Positions 1 through 7,490 are shown, counted from the first letter of the stretch. The stretch is 16,997 bases of DNA from Clostridium_AB sp036639235 (GCF_036639235.1 NZ_JAVWJB010000039.1:1-16997), one strand, 5' to 3'. The notes: generated from the sequence alone by a model not told the origin. Numbers and translations: made by a program.

Positions 1-57
1 TGTGCAGTTTTGAAAGAACTATTACATATTCTTTTAATTTTAGCCAATTGCTAATAT
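1..57 (+). other. Probable rRNA-operon spacer upstream of the tRNA cluster
   Basis: This stretch has no gene and no recognisable promoter. Its first 19 bases are nearly the reverse complement (one mismatch) of the GTTCTTTGAAAACTGCACA-type element that I recall from Firmicute 16S-23S spacers. Such complementary copies flank the 23S gene and form the processing stem. I infer that the window begins just to the right of an rRNA operon and that the tRNAs are its distal part. The rRNA itself is not visible. Confidence 0.35.
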
Positions 58-133
58 GGGGATATAGCTCAGCTGGGAGAGCACCTGCCTTGCACGCAGG
101 GGGTCAGCGGTTCGATCCCGCTTATCTCCACCA
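58..133 (+). tRNA. tRNA-Ala (anticodon TGC)
   Basis: A 76-nt cloverleaf. The acceptor arm GGGGATA pairs with TATCTCC, with one G-T wobble. The anticodon stem CCTGC/GCAGG encloses the loop CTTGCAC, giving anticodon TGC at 91-93. The T-arm contains GGTTCGATCCC. The discriminator A and an encoded CCA end the gene. It is the first of three closely spaced tRNAs with no promoter in between, so it is probably processed from one transcript that starts left of the window. Confidence 0.97.
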
Positions 134-136
134 TAT

Positions 137-213
137 GGGTCTTTAGCTCAGTTGGTTAGAGCAACCGGCTCATAACCGGTAGGTCCGGGGTTCGAGCCCC
201 TGAAGGCCCACCA
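137..213 (+). tRNA. tRNA with CAT anticodon (elongator Met or lysidine-modified Ile2)
   Basis: A 77-nt cloverleaf. Acceptor GGGTCTT pairs with AAGGCCC (one T-G wobble). The anticodon stem ACCGG/CCGGT encloses CTCATAA, so the anticodon is CAT at 171-173. The D-arm, the T-arm GGTTCGAGCCCC, discriminator A and encoded CCA are present. A CAT anticodon can be elongator Met, or Ile2 whose C34 is converted to lysidine by TilS. It is not an initiator: the acceptor starts with a proper G1-C72 pair and the anticodon stem lacks three consecutive G-C pairs next to the loop. The body resembles Bacillus Ile2 somewhat more than Bacillus elongator Met as I remember them, but I cannot settle it. Confidence 0.93.
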
Positions 214-218
214 AATAT

Positions 219-294
219 GCCTCGATAGCTCAGTCGGTAGAGCAGTGGATTGAAAATCCACGTGTCGCTGGTTCGATTCCGGCTCGAGGCACCA
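219..294 (+). tRNA. tRNA-Phe (anticodon GAA)
   Basis: A 76-nt cloverleaf. Acceptor GCCTCGA pairs with TCGAGGC. The anticodon stem GTGGA/TCCAC encloses TTGAAAA, giving anticodon GAA at 252-254. The discriminator A and CCA are encoded. It is the last tRNA of the cluster, followed directly by a terminator hairpin. Confidence 0.97.
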
Positions 295-325
295 AACCTA
301 GTATGAAAGTACTAGGTTTTTCTTT
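294..325 (+). terminator. Rho-independent terminator of the tRNA cluster
   Basis: A 10-bp perfect stem (AAACCTAGTA at 294-303 with TACTAGGTTT at 310-319) and a 6-nt loop are followed by TTTTTCTTTT. It begins at the final A of tRNA-Phe, so it ends the Ala/CAT/Phe transcript and separates it from the rluF-like gene. Confidence 0.9.
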
Positions 326-366
326 TATATATATTTTCTTATTAAAATATTTTCGGAGGAGATACT

Positions 367-1068
367 TTGAGATTAAATAAATATATAAGTGAAACAGGAT
401 TTTGTTCAAGACGTGAAGCAGATAAGCTTATAGAGTCAGGAAATGTTACAATAAATGATAATATAGCTACACTTGGGGATAGAGTTAAGGAAAATGATAT
501 TGTTAAGGTTAATGGACAAAACTTAGCAGTAACTTCAAATAAGGTATATATTGCTTTAAATAAACCTGTTGGTATTACATGTACAACAGAGAAGCATATA
601 AAAGGAAATATTGTAGCTTTTATTAATCATAGTGAAAGAATATTCCCAATAGGAAGACTTGATAAGGATTCACAGGGACTTATTTTACTAACTAACGATG
701 GAGATATAGTTAATAAAATATTAAGGTCAGAAAATAACCATGATAAAGAATATATTGTAACTGTTGATAAGAAAATTACTAACGAGTTCATATATAAAAT
801 GGGAAATGGTGTGTTAATAGAAGGTAAGCCTACAAAAAAATGTTTTGTTGAGAAGGTTAACGATAGAACATTTAGGATTATATTAACAGAGGGGCGTAAT
901 CGTCAAATTAGAAAAATGTGTGCAGCCTTTGGTTATATAGTTAGGAAGCTTAATAGAATAAGAATAATGAATATAAATCTATCTGATATGCCAATTGGAA
1001 AGTGGAGAGATTTAACTAAAAAAGAAAAAGAAGTTTTATTTAGAGACATTGATTATATTATAAAGTAA
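367..1068 (+). CDS. rluF: 23S rRNA pseudouridine synthase, RluF-type (RsuA family)
   Basis: A predicted 233-aa pseudouridine synthase. An S4 RNA-binding domain occupies about residues 1-60 (RLNKYISETGFCSRREADKLI). The catalytic domain carries the family motif GRLDKDSQGL with the catalytic Asp at residue 99, and a later RNRQIRKMC segment. The motif KDSQGL, the NKILR..N.HDKEY segment and the C-terminal LSDMPIGKWRDLT match E. coli RluF (23S position 2604) as I remember it better than RluB or RsuA. It acts on rRNA in the cytoplasm. The start is TTG at 367, with GGAGGAG at 355-361 five bases upstream; no better ATG exists and the S4 domain begins at once. No hairpin follows, so some readthrough into the SEC-C gene is possible. 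The target nucleotide is inferred from family resemblance. Confidence 0.85.
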   Translation: MRLNKYISETGFCSRREADKLIESGNVTINDNIATLGDRVKENDIVKVNGQNLAVTSNKVYIALNKPVGITCTTEKHIKGNIVAFINHSERIFPIGRLDKDSQGLILLTNDGDIVNKILRSENNHDKEYIVTVDKKITNEFIYKMGNGVLIEGKPTKKCFVEKVNDRTFRIILTEGRNRQIRKMCAAFGYIVRKLNRIRIMNINLSDMPIGKWRDLTKKEKEVLFRDIDYIIK

Positions 1069-1075
1069 TGAAAGC

Positions 1076-1104
1076 TTGACTGTATATGTACTTTAGGGTA
1101 AAAT
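1076..1104 (+). promoter_or_regulatory. Sigma-A-type promoter of the 365-aa SEC-C gene
   Basis: TTGACT (1076-1081) and TAAAAT (1099-1104) are separated by exactly 17 bp, with the gene starting 48 bp further on. It starts just after the rluF stop codon, so the SEC-C gene has its own promoter. Confidence 0.65.
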
Positions 1105-1151
1105 TTTTATGATTATTAGAGATTTAAAATACTATAGATGTAGGTGATTAT

Positions 1152-2249
1152 ATGCAAAATGAGATATTCGAAAGAGAGATTGAGAAGATAAAGAGTAAGC
1201 TAGTTGCACCAGTAAGCGAAGACTTTAATCTTAATGATTATCTTAATATTATGACAAAGGATGAACTTACCAATATAAGAAGAACACTTGAGGTAAAAGG
1301 TGTTAGTTCATATACTAAGGGTCAATTAATAGAAAAGCTAGAAGAAGTAATAAAGGGTAACTTAGTTGATATATTACATAATATAACTGAGAGAGAATAT
1401 TATATGCTTCTTATGATGATTCCGAAAAATGGAGCAACAATTGTAAATTTAGAGGATTTAGCTCAATTTAAACTAATGCTAAGTCTTAGAAACTGGGGTA
1501 TTGTATATACAGGAAAAATAAATGATGTAGTATACGCTTCTATTCCAAGAGATATTTTCGATATGGTAAAAGCCAATGTTGAGGATGCTAAAATATCAGA
1601 CTCAGTTAGTAATACTCAAAAGTGGTTAAGAGCAGCTTCAGGATTATTGTATTTTTATGGAGCTTTAGCTAAAAGGGATCTATATGATATGCTTGTTAAA
1701 ACTCTAGAAGAGGACAAGTCATATGATAAGTTTGAAAAAATGCTAGATAATGCAGCTAAAAACAGTATCCTTATAAAGTCATCAGGAGATATTTACTATT
1801 ACTATAAGGCTGAAAATCCAGAGTCAATAGTAGAGGCACATAAATCATCACCACTTGATTATTTATATCCTGGGATTAAGGTTATATATACATTTGGTAT
1901 GGAAGATGCATTTAATTATAATGAGGACAACTTTGGATTATATGAGTACATTACTAAGAACTTTAAAATGCTACCACTTGATACTGAGTCACTTATTAGT
2001 AATGCAGGATTTATGATTAACAATGATTATCCAAACAATGAAATTGTTGATTATATTATAAATGGAATTAATAGCGAATTTATTCATAGGGTTGATGTTG
2101 AAAACTATGTTAATAAGATAAAAATAAGTATTCCTTTATGGAAACTTAAGGGTAATCCTATGAATGAAGTTTTAAAAAATATTGGACGTAATGATAATTG
2201 TTTCTGCGGTAGTGGAAAAAAATACAAGAAGTGCTGTGAAGGCAAGTAA
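1152..2249 (+). CDS. SEC-C motif protein with SAP/Rho-N-like N-terminal segment
   Basis: A 365-aa cytoplasmic protein of unknown function. Residues about 34-67 (MTKDELTNIRRTLEVKG, then SYTKGQLIEKL) have the helix-loop-helix pattern of SAP/Rho-N-type nucleic-acid binding modules; that is my reading and is not certain. The middle (about 70-340) is an acidic, Tyr-rich region I do not recognise. The last 22 residues are a SEC-C zinc motif with CxCx8CC ligands C350, C352, C361 and C362, the element known from the SecA C-terminus and many uncharacterised bacterial proteins. The ATG at 1152 follows TAGGTGAT. There is no signal peptide or membrane segment. It is transcribed alone, with a promoter before it and a terminator after it. 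A second, otherwise unrelated SEC-C protein lies at 12701-13198. Confidence 0.8.
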   Translation: MQNEIFEREIEKIKSKLVAPVSEDFNLNDYLNIMTKDELTNIRRTLEVKGVSSYTKGQLIEKLEEVIKGNLVDILHNITEREYYMLLMMIPKNGATIVNLEDLAQFKLMLSLRNWGIVYTGKINDVVYASIPRDIFDMVKANVEDAKISDSVSNTQKWLRAASGLLYFYGALAKRDLYDMLVKTLEEDKSYDKFEKMLDNAAKNSILIKSSGDIYYYYKAENPESIVEAHKSSPLDYLYPGIKVIYTFGMEDAFNYNEDNFGLYEYITKNFKMLPLDTESLISNAGFMINNDYPNNEIVDYIINGINSEFIHRVDVENYVNKIKISIPLWKLKGNPMNEVLKNIGRNDNCFCGSGKKYKKCCEGK

Positions 2250-2283
2250 AAGTAACCTAAGCTTATGCTTAGGTTACTTTTTT
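2250..2283 (+). terminator. Rho-independent terminator after the 365-aa SEC-C gene
   Basis: A 13-bp perfect stem (2250-2262 with 2267-2279) and a TTAT loop are followed by a T-run at 2277-2283. It begins one base after the stop codon. Confidence 0.92.
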
Positions 2284-2284
2284 A

Positions 2285-2293
2285 TGATATAAT
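2285..2293 (+). promoter_or_regulatory. Extended -10 promoter element for the rlmI-ung pair
   Basis: TGATATAAT is a consensus extended -10 (TGnTATAAT), 36 bp before the rlmI start. No -35 box is convincing, because that position falls inside the preceding terminator. The same nonamer precedes clpE, the DegT gene and fdhD. Confidence 0.5.
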
Positions 2294-2328
2294 TATAATA
2301 ATAGAGTTAAGATACGAAGGAGAATTAT

Positions 2329-3501
2329 ATGACTAAAATATACTTAAAATCAAACATAAGAAAAAGAACAGAAAAGGGACATCCATGGGTATACTCAAAT
2401 GAAATAGATAAAGTAGAAGGTGAGTATGAAAATGGAGATATAGTTGGTGTATATAATCCTAAAGGTAAATTTTTAGGTAAAGGATATATTAATGATAATT
2501 CTATGATAAGAGTTAGAATTATGACTAGAAACCTTAAGGAAGAGATAGATAGAGACTTTTTTAAGAGGAAAATTTCTGCGGCCTGGGAATACAGAAAAAA
2601 GGTAGTTGATACTAGTAGTTGTAGAGTTATATATGGTGAAGCAGATGGATTACCAGGAATTATTGTAGATAAGTTTAATGACTATTTATCTATTCAAACA
2701 CTAACACTTGGTATAGATCAGTATAAGGATATGATAGTTGAACTTTTAGTTGAGATTATTAATCCTAAGGGGATATATGAAAGAAATGATAATAATGTAC
2801 GTGAGTTAGAAGGTCTTGAGCAAAAGAAGGGCTTTTTATATGGAGAGTTTGATACTAATACAATTATTAATGAAAATGGTATTAAAATGATGGTGGATAT
2901 TAAGGATGGACAAAAGACTGGATACTTCCTTGACCAGAGAGAAAATAGATTAGCACTTAAGGATATAGTTAAAGATGCTGAGGTTCTTGATTGTTTCTGT
3001 CATACTGGTCCTTTTGCAATGCACGCAGCTTATTTTGGAGCAAAAAAAGTTACTGCTATTGATATATCACAACATGCTATTGATACTGCAACAGAAAATG
3101 CAAAGTTAAATGGACTTGAAGATAAAATTGACTTTGTATGTGTTAATGCATTTGATCAACTTCGTGACTATCAGGAAGAAGGAAAGCAATTTGATGTTGT
3201 TATACTAGATCCTCCTGCATTTACTAAGTCAGCTAAGAAAATTAAAAGCGCATATAAGGGATATAAGGAGATAAACCTACGTGGAATGAAGCTTGTAAAG
3301 CCAGGTGGATTCTTAGTTACTGCATCCTGTTCACATTATATGTATCCAGAAATATTTAGAGAGATGCTTCAAGAAGCAGCTAGAGATGCTAGAAAAGTTA
3401 TTCGTGAAGTAGAAGTTAAGACTCAGGCGAAGGATCATCCATTTATGTGGAATTATGAGGAGTCATTATACCTAAAGTGCTTTATACTTAATGTTCAATA
3501 G
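2329..3501 (+). CDS. rlmI: Class I SAM-dependent rRNA methyltransferase, RlmI-type (PUA domain)
   Basis: A 390-aa cytoplasmic RNA methyltransferase, the usual RlmI length; in E. coli RlmI makes m5C1962 in 23S rRNA. An N-terminal PUA domain covers about residues 2-75 (the KGHPWVYSNEI segment is typical). The Rossmann methyltransferase domain has motif I DCFCHTGPF (221-229), the acidic VTAIDIS strand, motif IV DPPAFTKS (294-301) and motif VI TASCSHYM (331-338). ATG at 2329 follows AAGGAGA at 2317-2323. It is the first gene of a two-gene unit with ung: the ung start lies 7 nt after this stop, and the ung Shine-Dalgarno overlaps the end of this gene. The exact modified cytosine is inferred from family membership. 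Confidence 0.88.
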   Translation: MTKIYLKSNIRKRTEKGHPWVYSNEIDKVEGEYENGDIVGVYNPKGKFLGKGYINDNSMIRVRIMTRNLKEEIDRDFFKRKISAAWEYRKKVVDTSSCRVIYGEADGLPGIIVDKFNDYLSIQTLTLGIDQYKDMIVELLVEIINPKGIYERNDNNVRELEGLEQKKGFLYGEFDTNTIINENGIKMMVDIKDGQKTGYFLDQRENRLALKDIVKDAEVLDCFCHTGPFAMHAAYFGAKKVTAIDISQHAIDTATENAKLNGLEDKIDFVCVNAFDQLRDYQEEGKQFDVVILDPPAFTKSAKKIKSAYKGYKEINLRGMKLVKPGGFLVTASCSHYMYPEIFREMLQEAARDARKVIREVEVKTQAKDHPFMWNYEESLYLKCFILNVQ

Positions 3502-3508
3502 GTGAGAA

Positions 3509-4183
3509 ATGCTTAAGTTTAATAATGATTGGGATAATATCTTATTGGAAGAGATTAAAAAAGAGTACTTTATGGATATGTTAAAAAAGGTTGAAAATGA
3601 ATATAAAGTAAATACTGTATATCCACAATATAAGGATATTTTTAATGCATTTAGATATACATCATTTAGTAATATAAGTGTAGTTATATTAGGGCAAGAT
3701 CCATACCATGGTGCTAACCAAGCCCATGGTTTGAGTTTTTCTGTAAATAGGGGAATTAAGATACCACCATCCCTGAAAAATATTTATAAGGAACTTAAAA
3801 ATGATCTTGGATGTTATATTCCCAATAATGGATATTTAAAAAAGTGGGCAGATCAGGGAGTTTTACTACTTAACACCACATTAACAGTAAAAGAAGCTAC
3901 ACCAAACTCCCATAAGAATATTGGGTGGACTATTTTTACTGACAATGTAATATCTATGATTAGTGAGAGAGATAAGCCAGTAGTGTTTATTTTATGGGGT
4001 AAATTTGCACAGGATAAGGAGTGTTTAATTAAGGGTAATCATCATTTAATAATTAAGTCACCACATCCAAGCCCCCTTTCAGCAAGAAGAGGATTTTTAG
4101 GTAGCAAGCCATTTTCTAAGGTTAATGAATTTCTTAAACTTAATAATATAAAGGAAATTGATTGGCAAATAGAGAACATATAG
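3509..4183 (+). CDS. ung: Uracil-DNA glycosylase (family 1)
   Basis: A 224-aa enzyme that removes uracil from DNA, starting base-excision repair of deaminated cytosine or misincorporated dUMP. All family-1 signatures are present: the water-activating loop GQDPYH (62-67, catalytic D64), the uracil pocket LLNTTLTV (120-127), and the leucine-intercalation/His loop HPSPLSARRGF (186-196, with the catalytic His186). Length is typical. ATG at 3509 follows AGGTGA, which spans the last bases of the rlmI stop codon, so translation is probably coupled. No terminator hairpin is seen behind it before the clpE promoter. Confidence 0.97.
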   Translation: MLKFNNDWDNILLEEIKKEYFMDMLKKVENEYKVNTVYPQYKDIFNAFRYTSFSNISVVILGQDPYHGANQAHGLSFSVNRGIKIPPSLKNIYKELKNDLGCYIPNNGYLKKWADQGVLLLNTTLTVKEATPNSHKNIGWTIFTDNVISMISERDKPVVFILWGKFAQDKECLIKGNHHLIIKSPHPSPLSARRGFLGSKPFSKVNEFLKLNNIKEIDWQIENI

Positions 4184-4211
4184 TAGACACCTAGAAAATT
4201 AAACTATGAAG

Positions 4212-4220
4212 TGATATAAT
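4212..4220 (+). promoter_or_regulatory. Extended -10 promoter element of clpE
   Basis: TGATATAAT gives a consensus extended -10. No -35 hexamer sits at 16-18 bp spacing. Transcription would start near 4227, giving a leader of about 75 nt that holds the heat-shock-operator-like repeats at 4253-4269. Confidence 0.5.
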
Positions 4221-4252
4221 GTTTTCTAATATACTAAGATATGTGTATGTTA

Positions 4253-4269
4253 TTTGATTAACTTTGGCA
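4253..4269 (+). promoter_or_regulatory. Possible degenerate CtsR-type operator in the clpE leader
   Basis: Two TTTG(A/G)-heptads, TTTGATT and TTTGGCA, start 10 bp apart, the spacing of the CtsR direct repeat (TTTGACY-3 nt-TTTGACY in this orientation). Four of the specified positions mismatch, so the match is weak. A third heptad, ATTGACT, lies at 4277-4283 out of register. CtsR represses clpE in Bacillus. No ctsR is in this window. Confidence 0.25.
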
Positions 4270-4300
4270 TTTAAATATTGACTATAAGGAGTTGATAGAA

Positions 4301-6574
4301 TTGAAGATTTGTTCAGTTTGTAACAAGAATCTTGCTGTTATATATACAACTAAAATAGTAGATGGAGAGAGTAAGACACTTGCACTGTGTATAGATTGTG
4401 CTAAGGATGCTGGAATACCAGTACTAGACCAAATTATGCAGCAAAGTGGTATTACACAGGATGAAATAGAGAATCTTAATGAGCAGATGGATAATATGCT
4501 TAAGGATATGAACTTTGATGAGCTTACTGATAGTAATTTCTTTTCACAGCTTCTAAATCCTATTAAGAAGGATGATGATGATGAGAATGAAGAAATAGAG
4601 ATTGATGAGGAAGACTTTAAAAAATCTCTTAATGATAAATCAGAGAAAAAGTCTAAATCTAAAAATAAAAAGACAAAGAATCTTGATACCTATGGAGTTA
4701 ATTTAACAGCACTTGCAGCTGAGGGAAAAATCGATGAGGTTATAGGTAGAAGTGAAGAGATTCAAAGGGCTATTCAGATTCTTAATAGAAGGAGCAAGAA
4801 TAATCCTGTTTTAATAGGAGAGCCTGGAGTTGGTAAAACTGCAATTGCAGAGGGGTTAGCACTTAGAATTGCTAAGGGTGATGTGCCTGAAAAACTTCGT
4901 AGCATTAAGGTATATCTATTAGACCTAACTGCAGTTGTTGCAGGAACACAGTTTAGAGGTCAATTTGAAGGCAGAATGAAAGCTATAATAGATGAAGTTA
5001 AGGAAGCTAATAGAGAAATTGTAGTTGTTATAGATGAAATTCATAATATTATGGGAGCTGGAGAAGTTCAAGGTGGAGCTATGAATGCTGCAAATATCTT
5101 AAAGCCAGCATTAGCCCGTGGTGAAATACAATTAATAGGAACTACAACCCTTGATGAATACAGAAAACATATAGAAAAAGATGCTGCACTTGAAAGAAGA
5201 TTTCAGCCTGTATATGTTGAGGAACCTACAGTTTTAGAAACAATTGAAATTATTAAGGGCATTAAAAGGTACTATGAGGAGCATCATAGAGTTATTATTG
5301 AAGATGATGTAATTAAAGAAGCGGTACTTTTGTCAGAAAGATATATAAGAGATAGATTCCTTCCAGATAAAGCAATTGATGTTATAGATGAAGCTGCATC
5401 AAAGGTTAACCTTAATGCAACAGAAATAACAGATTTAATTGTTATAAATGATAAGCTAGATAATATTAATTCATTAATGGAGATAGCTAGGGATAAGCAG
5501 GATTACGAAAACCTTGCTAACTATAAAATGGATGAATTAAAGCTAAAAGAGTCAAAGGAAGCACTTGAAAGTAAGGTTAATAATATAAAGCTTAAGATTG
5601 AGGATGTTGCATCTGTAGTAGAGCAGTGGACTAAGATTCCAGTTCAAAGAATTACTGAAGATGAAGCACAAAGACTTCTTGCACTTGAAGATAGAATTAA
5701 AGAGAATGTTATTGGACAGAAGAAGGCTATTGAGTCACTTTCTAAGGCGATAAGACGTAATAGATCAGGTTTTAAGAAGAAGAAAAAGCCGTCCTCATTT
5801 ATTTTTGTTGGGCCAACTGGTGTTGGTAAAACTCAGTTAGTGAAAACCTTAGCTAAGGAACTATTTAATAGTGAAGATGCTTTAATTAGAATAGATATGT
5901 CAGAATATATGGAAAAACATACTGTATCAAAGCTTATAGGAGCACCTCCAGGATATGTAGGATATGATGAAGGGGGACAGCTTACTGAAAAGGTAAGAAG
6001 AAAGCCATATTCAGTTATTCTTTTAGATGAGATCGAAAAAGCTCATCAAGATGTATTTAATATGTTACTTCAAATACTAGAGGATGGTAGGTTAACTGAT
6101 TCACAGGGAAAAACTGTATCATTTGAAAATACTATTATTGTTATGACATCTAATGCAGGAACAAACTTTAAGGGTTCATCAATAGGGTTTGCTCAAAATG
6201 ACCAAATTAGACTTGAAGAAAGTGTTAACGAAGCACTTAAGGAACACTTTAAGCCTGAGTTCTTAAATAGAATCGACGATATTATAGTATTTAACTCATT
6301 AACTAAGGATGAGCTTAAGGATATTATTAATATTATGCTTAAGGAAGTATTTGAAGAGGCTATTGATAAGAATATTACAATTGAAGTTACAGATTCGCTT
6401 AAGGATTACTTATTAGAGGTAGGATATGATAGCAAGTATGGTGCAAGACCATTAAGACGTGCTATTCAAAAAAATATTGAAGATAAGGTTTGTGAAGAGT
6501 ATCTAAAAGGTAATATAAAAGAAAATAGTAAGGTAGTTATTGATTACGTAGATAATAAGGTTACCATAAAATAA
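4301..6574 (+). CDS. clpE: ATP-dependent Clp unfoldase, ClpE-type
   Basis: A HSP100 AAA+ unfoldase that should feed proteins to ClpP. Instead of the Clp_N repeats it has an N-terminal four-cysteine zinc finger (CSVC near residues 4-7, CIDC near 30-33), the hallmark of ClpE. An acidic then lysine-rich linker follows (about 90-125). AAA domain 1 has Walker A GEPGVGKT (173-180) and Walker B VVVIDE. A degenerate UVR-like stretch (DKQDYENLANYKMDEL) lies near residues 398-413. AAA domain 2 has GPTGVGKT (504-511), ILLDE and an IGF tripeptide near 628-630 that fits the ClpP-docking loop. I start it at TTG 4301 (757 aa): AAGGAG at 4286-4291 is 9 nt away, while it directly abuts the in-frame TTG at 4292. 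The usual mcsA/mcsB/ctsR neighbours are absent. Confidence 0.9.
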   Translation: MKICSVCNKNLAVIYTTKIVDGESKTLALCIDCAKDAGIPVLDQIMQQSGITQDEIENLNEQMDNMLKDMNFDELTDSNFFSQLLNPIKKDDDDENEEIEIDEEDFKKSLNDKSEKKSKSKNKKTKNLDTYGVNLTALAAEGKIDEVIGRSEEIQRAIQILNRRSKNNPVLIGEPGVGKTAIAEGLALRIAKGDVPEKLRSIKVYLLDLTAVVAGTQFRGQFEGRMKAIIDEVKEANREIVVVIDEIHNIMGAGEVQGGAMNAANILKPALARGEIQLIGTTTLDEYRKHIEKDAALERRFQPVYVEEPTVLETIEIIKGIKRYYEEHHRVIIEDDVIKEAVLLSERYIRDRFLPDKAIDVIDEAASKVNLNATEITDLIVINDKLDNINSLMEIARDKQDYENLANYKMDELKLKESKEALESKVNNIKLKIEDVASVVEQWTKIPVQRITEDEAQRLLALEDRIKENVIGQKKAIESLSKAIRRNRSGFKKKKKPSSFIFVGPTGVGKTQLVKTLAKELFNSEDALIRIDMSEYMEKHTVSKLIGAPPGYVGYDEGGQLTEKVRRKPYSVILLDEIEKAHQDVFNMLLQILEDGRLTDSQGKTVSFENTIIVMTSNAGTNFKGSSIGFAQNDQIRLEESVNEALKEHFKPEFLNRIDDIIVFNSLTKDELKDIINIMLKEVFEEAIDKNITIEVTDSLKDYLLEVGYDSKYGARPLRRAIQKNIEDKVCEEYLKGNIKENSKVVIDYVDNKVTIK

Positions 6575-6600
6575 AAAAAGGGCTATAAGCCCTTTTTTTA
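6573..6600. terminator. Bidirectional terminator between clpE and the EndoIV-like gene
   Basis: A 12-bp stem, AAAAAAAGGGCT (6573-6584) with AGCCCTTTTTTT (6588-6599), has a 3-nt loop. The A-run on one side and T-run on the other make it function on both strands. It includes the stop codons of both convergent genes. Confidence 0.9.
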
Positions 6601-7416
6601 TAGGTTTTCGTATGTTTCTTTAAGAAGTAGAGCATCCTTTTCAAGTATTGGGCTCTCGCATATAATACATCCCTTTGCACCAAAATCTTTTAAAGCTTTA
6701 AGGCAAGCTATAAAATTAAAATCACTTTCTAAGAATGGAAGGTGATTTTTTTCACCCTTAGGTCCATAGTGTATACCAGACATATGAATATGCATATCTT
6801 CTATTGCACTTTTTGAAAGGTTATTTTCAATATGTTCAAGGACTTCATAAAAATCTTTATAATCCTTTAATATACCATTACCTCTAGCATGAAGATGTGA
6901 AAAGTCTACACATAGTTTACAAGTAGGAACCTGCTTACATATTTCAACTAGTTCATAAAGATCTCCAAATTGAGTAGGCTTTCCTGTGGTTTCAAGTCTA
7001 TAATCAATACCTATGTCAGGAAGTGAAGCTAGGTTATTTAAAATAGTCTCAAATGTTTCCTCCTTAGAGTCTTTTAGATAAAAACCTGGGTGGAATACTA
7101 GACTTTTACCACCAACTTTTTTTAAGGCATTTGCACCATTTAGTATTCGTTCAATAGACTTTTCTTGTTTTTCTTTTTCTTCTGCATTAAGATTTATAAA
7201 GTATGAACCATGGGCTGATAAATAAAAGTTATGTTGAGATTTTACTTCATTAATGCCATCCTTATTTTTATCAGTAACATTAACACTACGAACAAAGGGT
7301 AGTTCCATAGCGTCAAGTGATATTGAATTTAAGTAGTCAATACCTGTTTTATATGTGAATTTCTGAGTGTTTTCTCCAAGTGGAAGTCCTGAGATTCCAA
7401 ATAACAATTTATCCAT
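6598..7416 (-). CDS. TIM-barrel endonuclease IV-like protein (AP endonuclease family 2)
   Basis: A 272-aa protein of the xylose-isomerase-like TIM-barrel fold, clearly related to endonuclease IV (Nfo), which cuts DNA at abasic sites with three zinc ions. Most metal-ligand motifs are in order: SAHGSY (H69), VFHPG (H109), LETTG (E142), VDFSHLH (D171, H174), MHIHMSG (H201), ICESP (E254). The segment holding Nfo D229-x-H231 reads GEKNHL here: the His is kept (H215) but the Asp is not, so the third zinc site may differ and the DNA-repair activity is not certain. I start at ATG 7416: the Shine-Dalgarno (AAGGAG on the minus strand, 7425-7430) is 8 nt away, against 2 nt for the ATG at 7422. It diverges from the HD gene. 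Confidence 0.75.
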   Translation of the reverse strand: MDKLLFGISGLPLGENTQKFTYKTGIDYLNSISLDAMELPFVRSVNVTDKNKDGINEVKSQHNFYLSAHGSYFINLNAEEKEKQEKSIERILNGANALKKVGGKSLVFHPGFYLKDSKEETFETILNNLASLPDIGIDYRLETTGKPTQFGDLYELVEICKQVPTCKLCVDFSHLHARGNGILKDYKDFYEVLEHIENNLSKSAIEDMHIHMSGIHYGPKGEKNHLPFLESDFNFIACLKALKDFGAKGCIICESPILEKDALLLKETYENL

Positions 7417-7484
7417 ATACATTTCTCCTTTTGTTAAGTTAGTATATATTTTATCAAATATTTATTTTGCTTACCATATTAGGG

Positions 7485-7490
7485 TACAAT
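7485..7490 (+). promoter_or_regulatory. Candidate -10 box of the HD-domain gene
   Basis: TACAAT lies 29 bp before the start codon in the divergent intergenic region. No good -35 hexamer is found at 16-18 bp, so this is a weak call. Confidence 0.3.

Noticed and set aside
58..294. tRNA cluster as an integration site for a mobile element
   Set aside because: No integrase gene, no repeated tRNA 3' end and no phage or plasmid genes are in the window; the flanking genes are core functions.
4184..4300. Possible riboswitch or small RNA between ung and clpE
   Set aside because: No stable hairpin or known aptamer pattern is visible in this short AT-rich leader; a promoter and a weak operator candidate explain it.
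7417..7422. Upstream ATG of the EndoIV-like gene
   Set aside because: Only two bases separate it from the Shine-Dalgarno; the ATG at 7416 has eight.
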